Program-made: the position numbers and the translations under genes
Notes under the pieces: generated by a model
The model's database searches: none
The model's input: the letters and a program-made list of their open reading frames with translations, nothing else
Told to the model about the DNA's origin: nothing
From: Photobacterium atrarenae
GTDB lineage: Bacteria; Pseudomonadota; Gammaproteobacteria; Enterobacterales; Vibrionaceae
Length of the DNA: 64,000 nt
NCBI RefSeq assembly: GCF_024380015.1
Contig: NZ_CP101508.1
Location: 2,046,902-2,110,901 of the forward strand
Direction: 5' to 3'
Part shown: one piece after another, positions 47,270-57,047 of the stretch
Numbering within the stretch: position 1 is the first letter of the stretch
Layout: every line of letters begins with the position of its first letter

Positions 47270-48013
47270 TTAAATTTCAAACATCTGGTATTCTTTCAGT
47301 TCCGGGATCACCCGGTGCAACTGCTGCTCTTCTTCCGCCAGACCTTTGATCGATTCACACACTTCCCCGGCTTTCTCAGCCACTTCTCCCGAACGTTCGC
47401 GTACTTTGGCTTCAATGGCCGCTTTCATCTCACCAAACTGCTGTTGCAGTTCAGAAAAGCTGATTTCACCATTCTTCATTTTCTCGGTCAGGGCCGAGAA
47501 CAAATTCGACATCGACTCGACACTGACATGCTTCATCGCCTGCTCAAATTCCTGACGCCAGTCGGTATCAGCGGTTTCAAAAATATTGGCCGGCATGACA
47601 AATTCGCCTTCCGGGTAAAATTTATCATGGGCTTTCTGGCTATAATCCGCAATCAGGGTTTTCACCCCGGTAAACGAATCCCCGGAATCAAAACGGGACG
47701 CCACTTCATTCATGATATCAGACGCAATGCTGACGCCGTCATCGGCAAGCTCGGCCACTTGCGGTAAGTAAGTCTTCACTGCCTGGCTGTAGGCTTCAAC
47801 CGCCTGCTGCTGCACCGTATTCAATTCCAGCTGCTTGCCGTCAACAAACACCTGGTTCTGCGGATCGATCCACATTTTGGCCTGGCCGCCCTGATAGACC
47901 GACACCTGCTCATCCGCAATATGGATATCGTGCTGCACGTCAACCGGACAGGTCTTAGCCAATGCAACGTTTGAACTCAACAGGATAGCGGCTGCCAGGG
48001 CCGTCTTCATCAT
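47270..48013 (-). CDS. yggN: YggN family (DUF2884) periplasmic protein
   Basis: A 247-aa secreted protein. A signal peptide (MMKTALAAAILLSSNVALA-K) is followed by the YggN pattern: CPVDVQHDIHIADEQVSVYQ, then MWIDPQNQVFVDGKQLELN, a mostly helical acidic middle, and a second cysteine in GEVCESIKGLAEEE. The family is found in enterics and vibrios and has no known function. The start is uncertain: ATGs at 48013 and 48010 lack a clear ribosome-binding site, while TTG at 48037 (after AAGGTG) or GTG at 48049 would lengthen the signal peptide's n-region. Confidence 0.8.
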   Translation of the reverse strand: MMKTALAAAILLSSNVALAKTCPVDVQHDIHIADEQVSVYQGGQAKMWIDPQNQVFVDGKQLELNTVQQQAVEAYSQAVKTYLPQVAELADDGVSIASDIMNEVASRFDSGDSFTGVKTLIADYSQKAHDKFYPEGEFVMPANIFETADTDWRQEFEQAMKHVSVESMSNLFSALTEKMKNGEISFSELQQQFGEMKAAIEAKVRERSGEVAEKAGEVCESIKGLAEEEQQLHRVIPELKEYQMFEI

Positions 48014-48184
48014 CGACTTTTTCAATGGATTTACTCTCAACTTCGACACCTTATCCTACTAACTGTCACATGTTTTCCCTGCCACGACAAGCGCCTACAA
48101 AGTTTCCTTACAACATCCTAACTTGTATTTCGACCCATTCGCAGGCACTCTTGGCATGTATATCTATTCACCGACCGAGATCCC

Positions 48185-48673
48185 GTGGAAAAAGTCGCTA
48201 TTTTCGTCGATGTTCAAAACATCTACTACACCGTAAAAGACACCTATGGCTGTAACTTTGATTACAATGCCTTCTGGGCGGAAGCCACCCAAGGGCGGGA
48301 AGTTGTGGCCGCCTATGCCTATGCCATTCACCGCGGAGATGAAAAGCAGCGGCAATTTCAGAATATCCTGCGCGGCATCGGCTTTGAGGTCAAACTCAAG
48401 CCCTTTATTCAGCGCAGCGACGGTTCTGCCAAAGGCGACTGGGATGTCGGGATCACGTTAGATGTGGTGGAACATGCCCCGGAGGTCGATCGCGTGATTC
48501 TGCTCTCCGGCGATGGCGATTTTGACTTGCTGGTCGACAAGGTTCAGTCCAAATACGGGATTGACGTTGAAATTTACGGTGTTCCGGCACTCACCGCCAG
48601 CTCGCTGGTTGATGCCGCCAGCCACTTTCGTGAAATCGAGCACACCCTGCTGTTGAACAGAAAATCATTCTGA
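48185..48673 (+). CDS. NYN domain protein (LabA/DUF88 family)
   Basis: A 162-aa protein with the PIN-like NYN ribonuclease fold. Acidic metal-site residues are seen in VAIFVDVQNIYYT (Asp9, Asn12), KGDWDVGITLDVVEHA, and LLSGDGDFDLLVDKVQ. Related proteins cleave or process RNA; activity here is inferred from the preserved aspartates. GTG is the start and the ribosome-binding site is weak. It stands alone between yggN and a transporter gene transcribed towards it. Confidence 0.85.
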   Translation: MEKVAIFVDVQNIYYTVKDTYGCNFDYNAFWAEATQGREVVAAYAYAIHRGDEKQRQFQNILRGIGFEVKLKPFIQRSDGSAKGDWDVGITLDVVEHAPEVDRVILLSGDGDFDLLVDKVQSKYGIDVEIYGVPALTASSLVDAASHFREIEHTLLLNRKSF

Positions 48674-48695
48674 CCTTTGACGCCGTCGGATGAGG

Positions 48696-49391
48696 TTATT
48701 TGGCCTCACTATTGACCAACTCGCCGGTCTGCGACTGACCGGCACTCACATTTCGCAAATCACGGATCGCGCCGGAAACCATCCGCAGCGGGACTATCAC
48801 GAAGTAGATGGACGCAATCACCACCATCACCGGGTCAGCATACACGGCGTACTCAGCCCAAGGGGTAAAACGCATCAGCGAGGCCAGAATAAAGCCGATC
48901 ATCACCGCGCCGCTGATCACCGTATCCATCAACCACTGGTTAATCTCAGCCGTCACTAATCCAGATTGAATTTTCTTACCTTGCGTTGCCATCACCCACA
49001 TAGTCGCCAGACAACCCAGGACATTGACCACCCCGAACAACAACGCCAGTCCGGCATCGACCTCGCGGCCGCCATTGAAAATCGCCAGCACTGCCGAGCT
49101 GAACGACAGACAACACATCACGGTGATCACCGCGCCTTTAAGCGCAATGACGGCCGGCTCGATCATTGCAACGCGATCTTGCCGTGCTGCTACCGCCGGC
49201 TTGCGGATATAAGCCGCAGCAACCAGGGATACCAGGGTCAACGCCAGGCTGATCAAAGAGTAAGCCCCGTCAAACACGATAACCAAAGAGCCCATCCACA
49301 GGCCAAGGCCAATGCCCATCATGGCAAACATCAAGGAAGAGAAAATGGAGAACTGAAGTAACCGGCGCTCTAATTGTATCGTCGTCAACAT
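48696..49391 (-). CDS. CDF-like cation transporter lacking the C-terminal domain
   Basis: A 231-aa membrane protein with six hydrophobic segments in the cation diffusion facilitator pattern. TM2 carries FDGAYSLISLALTLVS and TM5 carries NQWLMDTVISGAVMIG, where CDF proteins keep metal-binding aspartates. Only one aspartate per site is present, instead of the usual pair or His-Asp. The cytoplasmic C-terminal domain (about 80 residues in most CDFs) is absent. The ATG at 49391 follows AGAGGTAG. It is divergent from a LysR gene. Metal specificity cannot be predicted. Confidence 0.75.
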   Translation of the reverse strand: MLTTIQLERRLLQFSIFSSLMFAMMGIGLGLWMGSLVIVFDGAYSLISLALTLVSLVAAAYIRKPAVAARQDRVAMIEPAVIALKGAVITVMCCLSFSSAVLAIFNGGREVDAGLALLFGVVNVLGCLATMWVMATQGKKIQSGLVTAEINQWLMDTVISGAVMIGFILASLMRFTPWAEYAVYADPVMVVIASIYFVIVPLRMVSGAIRDLRNVSAGQSQTGELVNSEAK

Positions 49392-49558
49392 AACTACCTC
49401 TGACAAACCGACGCATTTTTCGTCGGACATCTCGAATTGGATCACATAACCGCAAGGTTACCTGATGATTCATGGTTGCTATAATCACTGAGCGCTAAGT
49501 TTTTCGTCGCTAAGGGCGATTGAATTATTCATTACACTATCGATTAAGCGGTGCCATT

Positions 49559-50443
49559 GTGAAGATCAGTCAAGTCGAGATGTTCATCCATACCAGCCAG
49601 ACCGGCTCAATTGCAGAAGCAGCAAGAAAGCTCAACAAGAGCCGCACTACGGTCAGCGCAGCCCTGAGCGCGCTGGAAGATGATTTAGGCGTTGCGCTGT
49701 TAACACGCTCCGGCAATAAGGTGGAGTTGACGGAGATCGGCGAAGCGATTGCCAATGACTGCGAGCGGCTGCTGCTGATCAGCAAAGACATTCAGGACAA
49801 ATGCCACCAGCACTTGAACGGTGTCGAGCCGATCCTGCGCATCGCCCGGGATGATGCCTTACCGGAAACCTTGTGGCGTCAGTTGATCCTGGAGATGAGC
49901 GAGCGGTTTCCCAACACCAGCATTTCCATCTATGTCGCCCCGCCGCCGGAGCTGGAGCAGATGGTGCAGGAAAATATTGTCGATGTTGCCTATAGCCTGC
50001 TGACCGATGATCATCGGATTTCGCAGGTAGCCCAGAATAAGCTGGGACAGATCCGGATGATGTCCGTGGCCCATAAAGATCATCCGCTCGGCCTACTGCG
50101 CCAGGTTAAGCGCACCGATATGGAGCGCTATACCGAGATTGCCCTGGCGTATATTGATGATGAAAGCCTCAAAGCCTTTACCCCGCGGGCCAGCAACTTC
50201 ATCGCCCTGCCCTTTTTTGAACACCTGCGCGATGCGGTACTGGATAATACCGGCTGGGCCTATGTCCCGGCACTGCTGATCAACGAGCACTTACGGGAAG
50301 GTACAATTAAGGTGCTCAAATACAACCAGGCGATGAGCTGGCAGCCCTATGGCGAAATCATGAAAAGCGACGCCCGCCGGGGCGCCGTGATCCAATGGCT
50401 CTCGGATGAACTGGCGGACTACCTGCTCGAAGCAAACCATTAA
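49559..50443 (+). CDS. LysR-family regulator, divergent from CDF-like gene
   Basis: A 294-aa LysR-type regulator. The helix-turn-helix reads QVEMFIHTSQTGSIAEAARK then SRTTVSAALSALEDDLGVAL. The GTG at 49559 gives the normal N-terminus; a frame from 49520 adds 13 unrelated residues. Starts of this gene and the transporter are 167 bp apart, so it probably regulates that gene. A hairpin terminator follows. Confidence 0.83.
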   Translation: MKISQVEMFIHTSQTGSIAEAARKLNKSRTTVSAALSALEDDLGVALLTRSGNKVELTEIGEAIANDCERLLLISKDIQDKCHQHLNGVEPILRIARDDALPETLWRQLILEMSERFPNTSISIYVAPPPELEQMVQENIVDVAYSLLTDDHRISQVAQNKLGQIRMMSVAHKDHPLGLLRQVKRTDMERYTEIALAYIDDESLKAFTPRASNFIALPFFEHLRDAVLDNTGWAYVPALLINEHLREGTIKVLKYNQAMSWQPYGEIMKSDARRGAVIQWLSDELADYLLEANH

Positions 50444-50479
50444 TACCAAACTTACCGGGCGCAATGCACATCCCACAAA

Positions 50480-50516
50480 AAAGGCGACTGCTCGCAAGAA
50501 CAGTCGCCTTTCTTAT
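50480..50516. terminator. Bidirectional terminator between LysR gene and ydiJ
   Basis: AAAGGCGACTG / CAGTCGCCTTT, an 11-bp perfect stem with a 10-nt loop, has an A-run before and T-run after, serving both convergent genes. Confidence 0.85.
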
Positions 50517-50584
50517 TGAACAGCACAAATTGCTGCTCCCTTTGGCCTTGGTACCGGGCAACGCCCTGCCGGCCAGTTTTTTCG

Positions 50585-53500
50585 TTAACCGGCCTGCAGC
50601 ACAGGATTGGCCCGAGCGACCTGCAGCAATACCTGGACCGGATGCTTCATCCGGATGTGCTCGAACCGCTTGACCTGGCTACGGCACGAATAACCGGTGG
50701 CCATACAGCGCTCGCTATCCAGCTGCTCCAGATTGGGCTGCCAACTCAGATCATAGATCCCACGGGACATCGCCAACTTATCTTTTTCATGACCGAAGGT
50801 GCCTGCCATGCCACAGCACCCGACCGAAACCGGCATCAGGTTGGCGCCAAAACCGGCGAAAATCTGCGCCCACTCTTTTTCCACATTCGGCATTTTGGTT
50901 TTCTCGGTGCAGTGGGCAAACAGGTACCAACGATCATCCTCACGCATCGGCTGAGCCGGCAGTGACGGCAATAAGGGCAGCAACCACTCATGGGCCGTCA
51001 TCACCTGAAAATCGCCCCGGGTTTCACCCAGCACTTCCAGATACTCGTCGCGATAGCATAGCACCAACGCCGGATCGACCCCCACCAGCGGGATCCCGAG
51101 CCGGGCCAGCTGGTTGAGAAAGTCCGCCGTGTTGCGGGCGGTTTTGGCAAACTGGCGCAGGAAGCCCTTCACATGCTGCGCCTTGCCGTTTGGTTTGAAC
51201 GGTACCAGCAGCGGCTTCTTACCCAGCTTTTCAGCCAGCAGAACAAAGTCCCGCACCACTTCGGCATCGTAATAGCTGGTGAATGGATCCTGGACGATCA
51301 ATACATAGTCTTCACGCTCACGCGCGGACAGCGCCTGCAGCCAGGGCAAGTCGAACCGGGTCGCATGGTGTCCGTCAAGCCCTTCCAGCAGGGTCGGGAC
51401 CGACAGCGGTGGCATATCGACATAACCAATGGTGTTCTCAGTCAGCTTTTTCGACCACGACGGGCGCATCAGGGCATTAAAGGTCGCCGGCGCCTTCGCC
51501 ATCAGCGGCAGGTAATTTTCGACATACGCGACCAGGTAGTCCTTGGCCGGACGCTGATAACGGCTGTAATAGAGGTTCATAAAGCGCGAGCGGAAACTCG
51601 GGACATCCACTTTGATCGGACACTGGCTGGCACAGGCCTTACAGGCCAGACAGCCGTTCATCGCGTCCATCACTTCATGGGAGAAATCATACGTCCGCTT
51701 ACCGGCACCAAAGGTATTTCTGAACCGATCGATAATTTGCTTCACCGACGGCGTGCGGCTCATCAGCTGCTCTTCGAGCTTGACCGGATCGATCCCCTGC
51801 TCGGTCAGCAGTCGCAGCCACTCCCGGACCAGCCCGGCCCGTCCTTTCGGCGAGTGGCGGCGATCCGCGGTAATTTTCATTGACGGACACATCGGCGAGC
51901 TGGTGTCATAGTTAAAACACAACCCGTTACCGTTACACTCCATGGCGCGGTTAAAGCTATCGCGCACCTTGACCGGGATCTGGCGATCAAAGGTGCCGCG
52001 TTTCACGCCATCGACTTTCACCAGCTCAGCATCGCTCTCCAGCGGGGTACAGATTTTGCCCGGGTTCATCCGGTTGTCCGGGTCGAACGCCGCTTTGATC
52101 CGCCGCAACTCGGTAAACAGCTCATCGCCGAAGAATTCCGGCCCGTATTCGGAGCGGAATCCTTTGCCGTGCTCACCCCACATCAGGCCACCGTATTTGG
52201 CCACCAGCGCCACCACCTGATCGGAGATCTCCTTCATCAGGCGCTCCTGCGCCGGATCACACATGTCCAGCGCCGGACGCACATGCAGCACGCCCGCATC
52301 GACGTGGCCGAACATCCCATAATCGAGCTGCTTCTCATCCAGCAGCTGGCGGAACTCGGCAATAAAGTCGGCAAGATTTTCCGGGGGGACACAGGTATCT
52401 TCGGCAAACGGCACCGGCTTTTTACTGCCTTTGGCCGCGCCCAGCAGGCCAACCGCTTTTTTACGCATGGCGTAAATTTTCTGGATCCCCGCCAGATCAT
52501 CACAGACCTGATAGCCAATCACCCCACTCTCGCCGCGGGCCATCAGCGCATCAAGCCGCACACACAGCGCCTCGACCTGACGGCGGTTCTCCTCCGGATC
52601 ATTACTGGCATACTCGATCATGTTGATCCCGAGCAGGGTTTTCCCCGGCACATCAGCCAGCAAGTCGCTGACGGTATGCCAGACAATATCCTGCTTGGCG
52701 AGATTCAGGACCCGCGAATCCACCGTCTCTACCGACAGCGCCTCGGCTTCGACCATCATCGGCGCATGACGCAGTGCCGAATCAAAACTGTCGTACTTGA
52801 TGTTGACCAGGGTTCGGGATTTCGGAATCGGGGTAATATTGAGTTTCGCTTCAGCGATAAACGCCAATGAACCTTCAGCCCCGCACAGCAGGCGCGCAAT
52901 GTCAAACTGCGACATCGCCTCGTCATAACCGTGCTTCAGGTCATACCCGGTCAGAAACCGGTTCAGCGGTGGGAACTTATCGAGAATTTGCTGACGCTTG
53001 TCACGGCACACCTGCGCCGACACCTGAAGCGCTTTGGCGGCAAAATCATCGCCCCGACTTTGCGCTGCCAGCGCTTGCTCAGTCAAAGGCGCGGTGTCGA
53101 GTACAGACCCATCCACCAGCACCGCTTTGAGCGCCAGCACATGATCTGAGGTTTTGCCGTATTTGAGTGACCCCTGACCGGACGCATCAGTGTTGATCAT
53201 TCCGCCGATGGTGGCCCGGTTACTGGTTGACAGATCCGGCGAGAAAAAGAAACCGTGGGGACGCAGTGCATCATTGAGCTGATCTTTGATCACCCCAGTC
53301 TGCACCCGGACCCAGCCTTCTTGCGGATTCACTTCCAGGATCTGGTTCATGTGGCGGGACAAATCAACCACAATCCCCGGGGTCAGCGACTGGCCATTGG
53401 TGCCGGTGCCGCCGCCCCGGGCGGAAAACGTAATGCTCCGGAACTCAGTCTGCTGACCGACCTGACCAATCCGAACCAAATCTTCGGTCGATCGCGGCAA

Positions 53501-53668
53501 CACCACCGCCTGCGGCAGTTGCTGATAGACACTGTTATCGGTCGCCACCGCCAGACGGCTGGCATAGGTCTGCTCAATATCGCCGGTGAACCCGGCTTGT
53601 TCTAAAGCATCAAGATAAGACAGTACGACATCGTCGATACTATTCTGATGGGTTAATACAGGTAACAT
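50585..53668 (-). CDS. ydiJ: YdiJ-type FAD-linked dehydrogenase with Fe-S domain
   Basis: A 1027-aa multidomain oxidoreductase. The N-terminal VAO-type FAD domain includes FSARGGGTGTNGQSLTPGIV and TIGGMINTDASGQGS. The FAD-oxidase C domain follows to about residue 560. A ferredoxin segment has CLACKACASQCPIKVDVP, and a CCG-type domain has GCCGMAGTFGHEKDK near the C-terminus. Length matches E. coli YdiJ, which belongs to the D-2-hydroxyacid (D-lactate/D-2-hydroxyglutarate) dehydrogenase group. Electrons probably go to the respiratory chain. The ATG follows AAGGAG at 4 nt. Monocistronic; substrate uncertain. Confidence 0.9.
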   Translation of the reverse strand: MLPVLTHQNSIDDVVLSYLDALEQAGFTGDIEQTYASRLAVATDNSVYQQLPQAVVLPRSTEDLVRIGQVGQQTEFRSITFSARGGGTGTNGQSLTPGIVVDLSRHMNQILEVNPQEGWVRVQTGVIKDQLNDALRPHGFFFSPDLSTSNRATIGGMINTDASGQGSLKYGKTSDHVLALKAVLVDGSVLDTAPLTEQALAAQSRGDDFAAKALQVSAQVCRDKRQQILDKFPPLNRFLTGYDLKHGYDEAMSQFDIARLLCGAEGSLAFIAEAKLNITPIPKSRTLVNIKYDSFDSALRHAPMMVEAEALSVETVDSRVLNLAKQDIVWHTVSDLLADVPGKTLLGINMIEYASNDPEENRRQVEALCVRLDALMARGESGVIGYQVCDDLAGIQKIYAMRKKAVGLLGAAKGSKKPVPFAEDTCVPPENLADFIAEFRQLLDEKQLDYGMFGHVDAGVLHVRPALDMCDPAQERLMKEISDQVVALVAKYGGLMWGEHGKGFRSEYGPEFFGDELFTELRRIKAAFDPDNRMNPGKICTPLESDAELVKVDGVKRGTFDRQIPVKVRDSFNRAMECNGNGLCFNYDTSSPMCPSMKITADRRHSPKGRAGLVREWLRLLTEQGIDPVKLEEQLMSRTPSVKQIIDRFRNTFGAGKRTYDFSHEVMDAMNGCLACKACASQCPIKVDVPSFRSRFMNLYYSRYQRPAKDYLVAYVENYLPLMAKAPATFNALMRPSWSKKLTENTIGYVDMPPLSVPTLLEGLDGHHATRFDLPWLQALSAREREDYVLIVQDPFTSYYDAEVVRDFVLLAEKLGKKPLLVPFKPNGKAQHVKGFLRQFAKTARNTADFLNQLARLGIPLVGVDPALVLCYRDEYLEVLGETRGDFQVMTAHEWLLPLLPSLPAQPMREDDRWYLFAHCTEKTKMPNVEKEWAQIFAGFGANLMPVSVGCCGMAGTFGHEKDKLAMSRGIYDLSWQPNLEQLDSERCMATGYSCRSQVKRFEHIRMKHPVQVLLQVARANPVLQAG

Positions 53669-53793
53669 TGCTCTCCTTGTCCAGTATCACTGCCGTTCCC
53701 TCCGGCTACTGGCCTCTCTTATAGAAATCGTTTGCCCTCACTTTACCGCACTCCGAATATGAAACAAAGCGTGACAGAGCGCACGGTGAAAAT

Positions 53794-55293
53794 TCATCCG
53801 CGCTCTGCCGGAATTTCTTGCTGACGGCCAATAATCACCGAGGAAGCGCCAACCAGCCACATCATGCCCAGTGCACAACCAACCGCCCGGATCACCAACA
53901 CCATCAGGCTCACCGAACTCATATTGGCGAGTGACTCAGTACCCACCCCAATCAGTACCAGCCCTAACGGCACGAAAACAAATAAACGCGCCCGGGTTAC
54001 CGTGCTCAGCAAAAGTCTCCCACCCGGCAGCTGATCGATCACCAACACCAGTCCGACCGAGGCAGCAAACAGGTACGTGTGATCCGGCATGTGCGTGATC
54101 CCGGCCGTCAGTCCGAAACACAGCGCCATCATCAACCAGAAGCCCCGGTTAGCGATGATCTGAGGCAAAGGGTAACGCTGCGCCGAATGCCATGCCATAC
54201 ACAGCGCAATCAGGATCAGGCCCAGCAAGATACTGACTACAATATCACTGATAAAGTGCACGCCATACCACACCCGGGCCAGCGCTTGCCCGCCAATCAA
54301 TAGCGGCAGTAAGCACAAGGTAACCCCTTGCAGCCAAGGGGAAACCCGGCGGCTCAACCAGTACCAGCCCATCCCCCACAGCACGGTAGCGATTAAGGTA
54401 TGGCCGCTGGGTAAGCCAAAACCGTAAGCGTTGACTTTCTGGAGTTGCGGAATAATGTCGGAAGGTCGTGGTGAAGCAAGTCCCAGCTTGATCAGGGAGC
54501 TGGTTAACAGAGTCAGCACCAGAATGACAAACAGTTGCAGCATGGCACGCGGCCCGAACCCAACCGTGACTGCCACCAGCAGCAAGGCGACGACTTCGGC
54601 TTCACCCGGCAAATTCAAAACCCACATCAACCCTTCAAACGCCTGTGCATTCAGCGGCGAAAACGAATCAGTCCAGCGTTGGAGCCGCTTAATCCATTCC
54701 AGCTCCAGTTGGTGATACGAATGAACCCGGTTGCTGAGTTCGGCATAAACTTCAATCTCACTCTCGGGCGTCTGATTCAGCCATTGTGACAAACTTTCAA
54801 TATCATCCGGGTAACGGTATTGATGAGCCATCACCGTTTGTGGATCAACCAGATAAACGCGGCTGACTTCTTTGGCATAATGCTTGGAGAACCAGGAGGC
54901 GACAATGGGATAACCGGTATAATCACGAAAGGAAGAGACGAGGATCGGCGTTTTCGCCACGCAACTGTGAATGCTGGCCCGGCCCCGGTAGGTGATTCGT
55001 TCCCCGACCTCAACCTCGATGCCGGTTTCCTCGAATACCTCCCGGGCTGCCGCCTGAGCAGGCGTCTCTCCCGGATCAATGTAGCCGCCTGGCAGTGAGA
55101 TTTTCCGGGTGATGACTTCAGATAACATCACCAATTGATTATCATGACGGATCACGCAAACCGCGCCAATCAATTCAGCGGGTTGCTGCTCCGAAGTCTG
55201 TGACGATGCATACACCTGGGAGGCAAGTGCTATGCCGGCAACCATGAAGATAAGCACACGACGAGATAAATACGTTAACCAGGCAAGCACCAC
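53794..55293 (-). CDS. Nudix hydrolase fused to PAP2-type membrane phosphatase
   Basis: A 499-aa fusion. An N-terminal hydrophobic segment precedes a Nudix domain with a complete Nudix box (G-YIDPG-E-TPAQAAA-REVFEETGI, near residues 70-92). A linker of about 100 residues follows. The PAP2 domain has all three motifs: KLGLASPRP, LPSGHT, and ARVWYGVHFISD, with several membrane segments to the C-terminus. Such fusions would remove a nucleoside-diphosphate-type group and a phosphate at the membrane, possibly for lipid or undecaprenyl phosphates (inference). GTG at 55293 follows GGGGGA; the TTG at 55308 is also possible. Confidence 0.87.
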   Translation of the reverse strand: MVLAWLTYLSRRVLIFMVAGIALASQVYASSQTSEQQPAELIGAVCVIRHDNQLVMLSEVITRKISLPGGYIDPGETPAQAAAREVFEETGIEVEVGERITYRGRASIHSCVAKTPILVSSFRDYTGYPIVASWFSKHYAKEVSRVYLVDPQTVMAHQYRYPDDIESLSQWLNQTPESEIEVYAELSNRVHSYHQLELEWIKRLQRWTDSFSPLNAQAFEGLMWVLNLPGEAEVVALLLVAVTVGFGPRAMLQLFVILVLTLLTSSLIKLGLASPRPSDIIPQLQKVNAYGFGLPSGHTLIATVLWGMGWYWLSRRVSPWLQGVTLCLLPLLIGGQALARVWYGVHFISDIVVSILLGLILIALCMAWHSAQRYPLPQIIANRGFWLMMALCFGLTAGITHMPDHTYLFAASVGLVLVIDQLPGGRLLLSTVTRARLFVFVPLGLVLIGVGTESLANMSSVSLMVLVIRAVGCALGMMWLVGASSVIIGRQQEIPAERG

Positions 55294-55415
55294 AAACTGA
55301 TCCCCCAAATATTTCCGTTCATCATATCAGCTCACTGGATAATGTCCTATGCTATACCAGCTTTTAATAAGTATAACAATGAGATATCCGGGCTCAATCT
55401 ATGGCGGGGTACCCC

Positions 55416-57047
55416 ATGGAGCCTGTTGAACTTGCGCCTGATTATTACCTGCACAACTTCCACCAACTGCTCGACACCGTTGAGCAGTGCTACCAGGATC
55501 TGCTCAGTGAAACTGAGTTACAGTGGATCGCAACATTTCGGGATTTACCCGCCGATGGACAAATGCTGTACGTCCGACTGCTGTCACGAAAGGGGGAATA
55601 TTTCCGGCTGGACAAACTCAGTTATCCGGAAATCGGCGATCTGACAATTGCCGCAACGCATCTGGCCGAGCAGGGCCTGATTGAGCGGAACCAATCCGAG
55701 TGGCCCGCCGAGCAATTGGCACTTCTGTTTACCAAACCGGAACTGCTACGCCTGTTTCCGGCGCTGACACCCTTCAAGCAAGGCCGCAAGCCGCAACTGT
55801 TGGCAGCGCTGGCGGCACACGCGCCCAGCCCGAATGATTTCCGAGAGGACATCATTCGCATCTGCCACCAGCAGCACCTCAGTACCTTTCTACTGTTGTT
55901 TTTCGGCAACCGACACCAGGATCTCAGCCAGTTTGTCCTGACCGATCTGGGCCTGCATCAGTTTGAATCCTACCCGATTGATCGTGACAGCCGGTTATTC
56001 AGCGAACGTGAGCAAATCGAGCAATGGCTGACTCTGACCGATCTTAGCGATCAATACTGGCAGGCAAAAGAGCGCAAAGATCTTGATCAGATCCAGGCGC
56101 TTGCGCCGCAACTGCCGGCCGCCTTCACCTGGCCGCCGCTGGAGCGCAAACGACAGAAGCTGATCAATCTGATCGCCCGCGACCTGGAGCGGGTCGAGCA
56201 GGTTGAAGCCGCGCTGGCCCTGTTCCGCCAGAGCCAGCTGCCCCCCTCGCGAGAGCGCCAGGCACGGCTCCTGGACAAGTTCGGCGAGCCACACAACGCA
56301 TTGCTTCTGGTACAACAGATGCGGCAATCGCCTCACAATGAAGAAGAAGCGGATGTGGCATCACGGTTAGAGAAGAAACTCTGCCGCCAACTCAACCAAC
56401 CATACTCCCCCGTCACCGCGCCTGTTATCGCGGAAAACCACCTTCAGTTACCACAGCATGGGCTGCGGGTTGAGCTCGCCGTTGCCGAGTACTATTCGGC
56501 GCAAGGCTGGCAGGTGTTCTTTAGCGAAAATAGTTTGCTGTGCGGCCTGTTTGGCCTGGCTTTCTGGGACATCATCTTCGCCCCAATCCCCGGTGCTTTT
56601 CTCAACCCGTATCAGCGCGGCCCCCGGGATATGTTTCAACCCGACTTTACCCAACAACGCCAGGCACAAATCAAACGGCGGCTGGCAGATATCGCGCAAG
56701 GTCGCTGGCAGCACTGGCACAGCGTCTACGAGAAAAAGCACGGCCTGAGTAATGACTGGGTGAACTGGTCTCTGCTCTCACCCGAGCTCCTGACCCTCAG
56801 TACCTCCAGCTTTCCCGGCCCGCTCCTGGCCCGGCTGTTTGAGCGGATCCTGTTTGATCCCCGGTATAACCGCTCCGGCCTGCCGGATCTGATCTTATTC
56901 AAATCAGGAGGTTATCGCTGGGTCGAAGTCAAAGGACCGGGCGATAAACTGCAACACAACCAGATCCGCTGGCTCAGAGCCTTTGCCGAACTGGCTATAC
57001 CGGTCAGCGTTGACTACGTCAGCTGGCATCATGACGCCGATGAATAG
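55416..57047 (+). CDS. VRR-NUC domain nuclease (FAN1-like)
   Basis: A 543-aa protein related to bacterial FAN1-type structure-specific nucleases. The N-terminal ~130 residues look like the SAP/winged-helix part, and the middle is helical (TPR-like). The C-terminal VRR-NUC fold has GLPDLILF, then VEVKGPGDKLQHNQIRW, carrying the D...ExK active site of PD-(D/E)xK enzymes, and an upstream helix acid (ELAVAEYYSAQGW). It may act on branched or cross-linked DNA. ATG at 55416 follows GGGG; 55401 is an alternative. It is transcribed away from the Nudix-PAP2 gene. Confidence 0.88.
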   Translation: MEPVELAPDYYLHNFHQLLDTVEQCYQDLLSETELQWIATFRDLPADGQMLYVRLLSRKGEYFRLDKLSYPEIGDLTIAATHLAEQGLIERNQSEWPAEQLALLFTKPELLRLFPALTPFKQGRKPQLLAALAAHAPSPNDFREDIIRICHQQHLSTFLLLFFGNRHQDLSQFVLTDLGLHQFESYPIDRDSRLFSEREQIEQWLTLTDLSDQYWQAKERKDLDQIQALAPQLPAAFTWPPLERKRQKLINLIARDLERVEQVEAALALFRQSQLPPSRERQARLLDKFGEPHNALLLVQQMRQSPHNEEEADVASRLEKKLCRQLNQPYSPVTAPVIAENHLQLPQHGLRVELAVAEYYSAQGWQVFFSENSLLCGLFGLAFWDIIFAPIPGAFLNPYQRGPRDMFQPDFTQQRQAQIKRRLADIAQGRWQHWHSVYEKKHGLSNDWVNWSLLSPELLTLSTSSFPGPLLARLFERILFDPRYNRSGLPDLILFKSGGYRWVEVKGPGDKLQHNQIRWLRAFAELAIPVSVDYVSWHHDADE

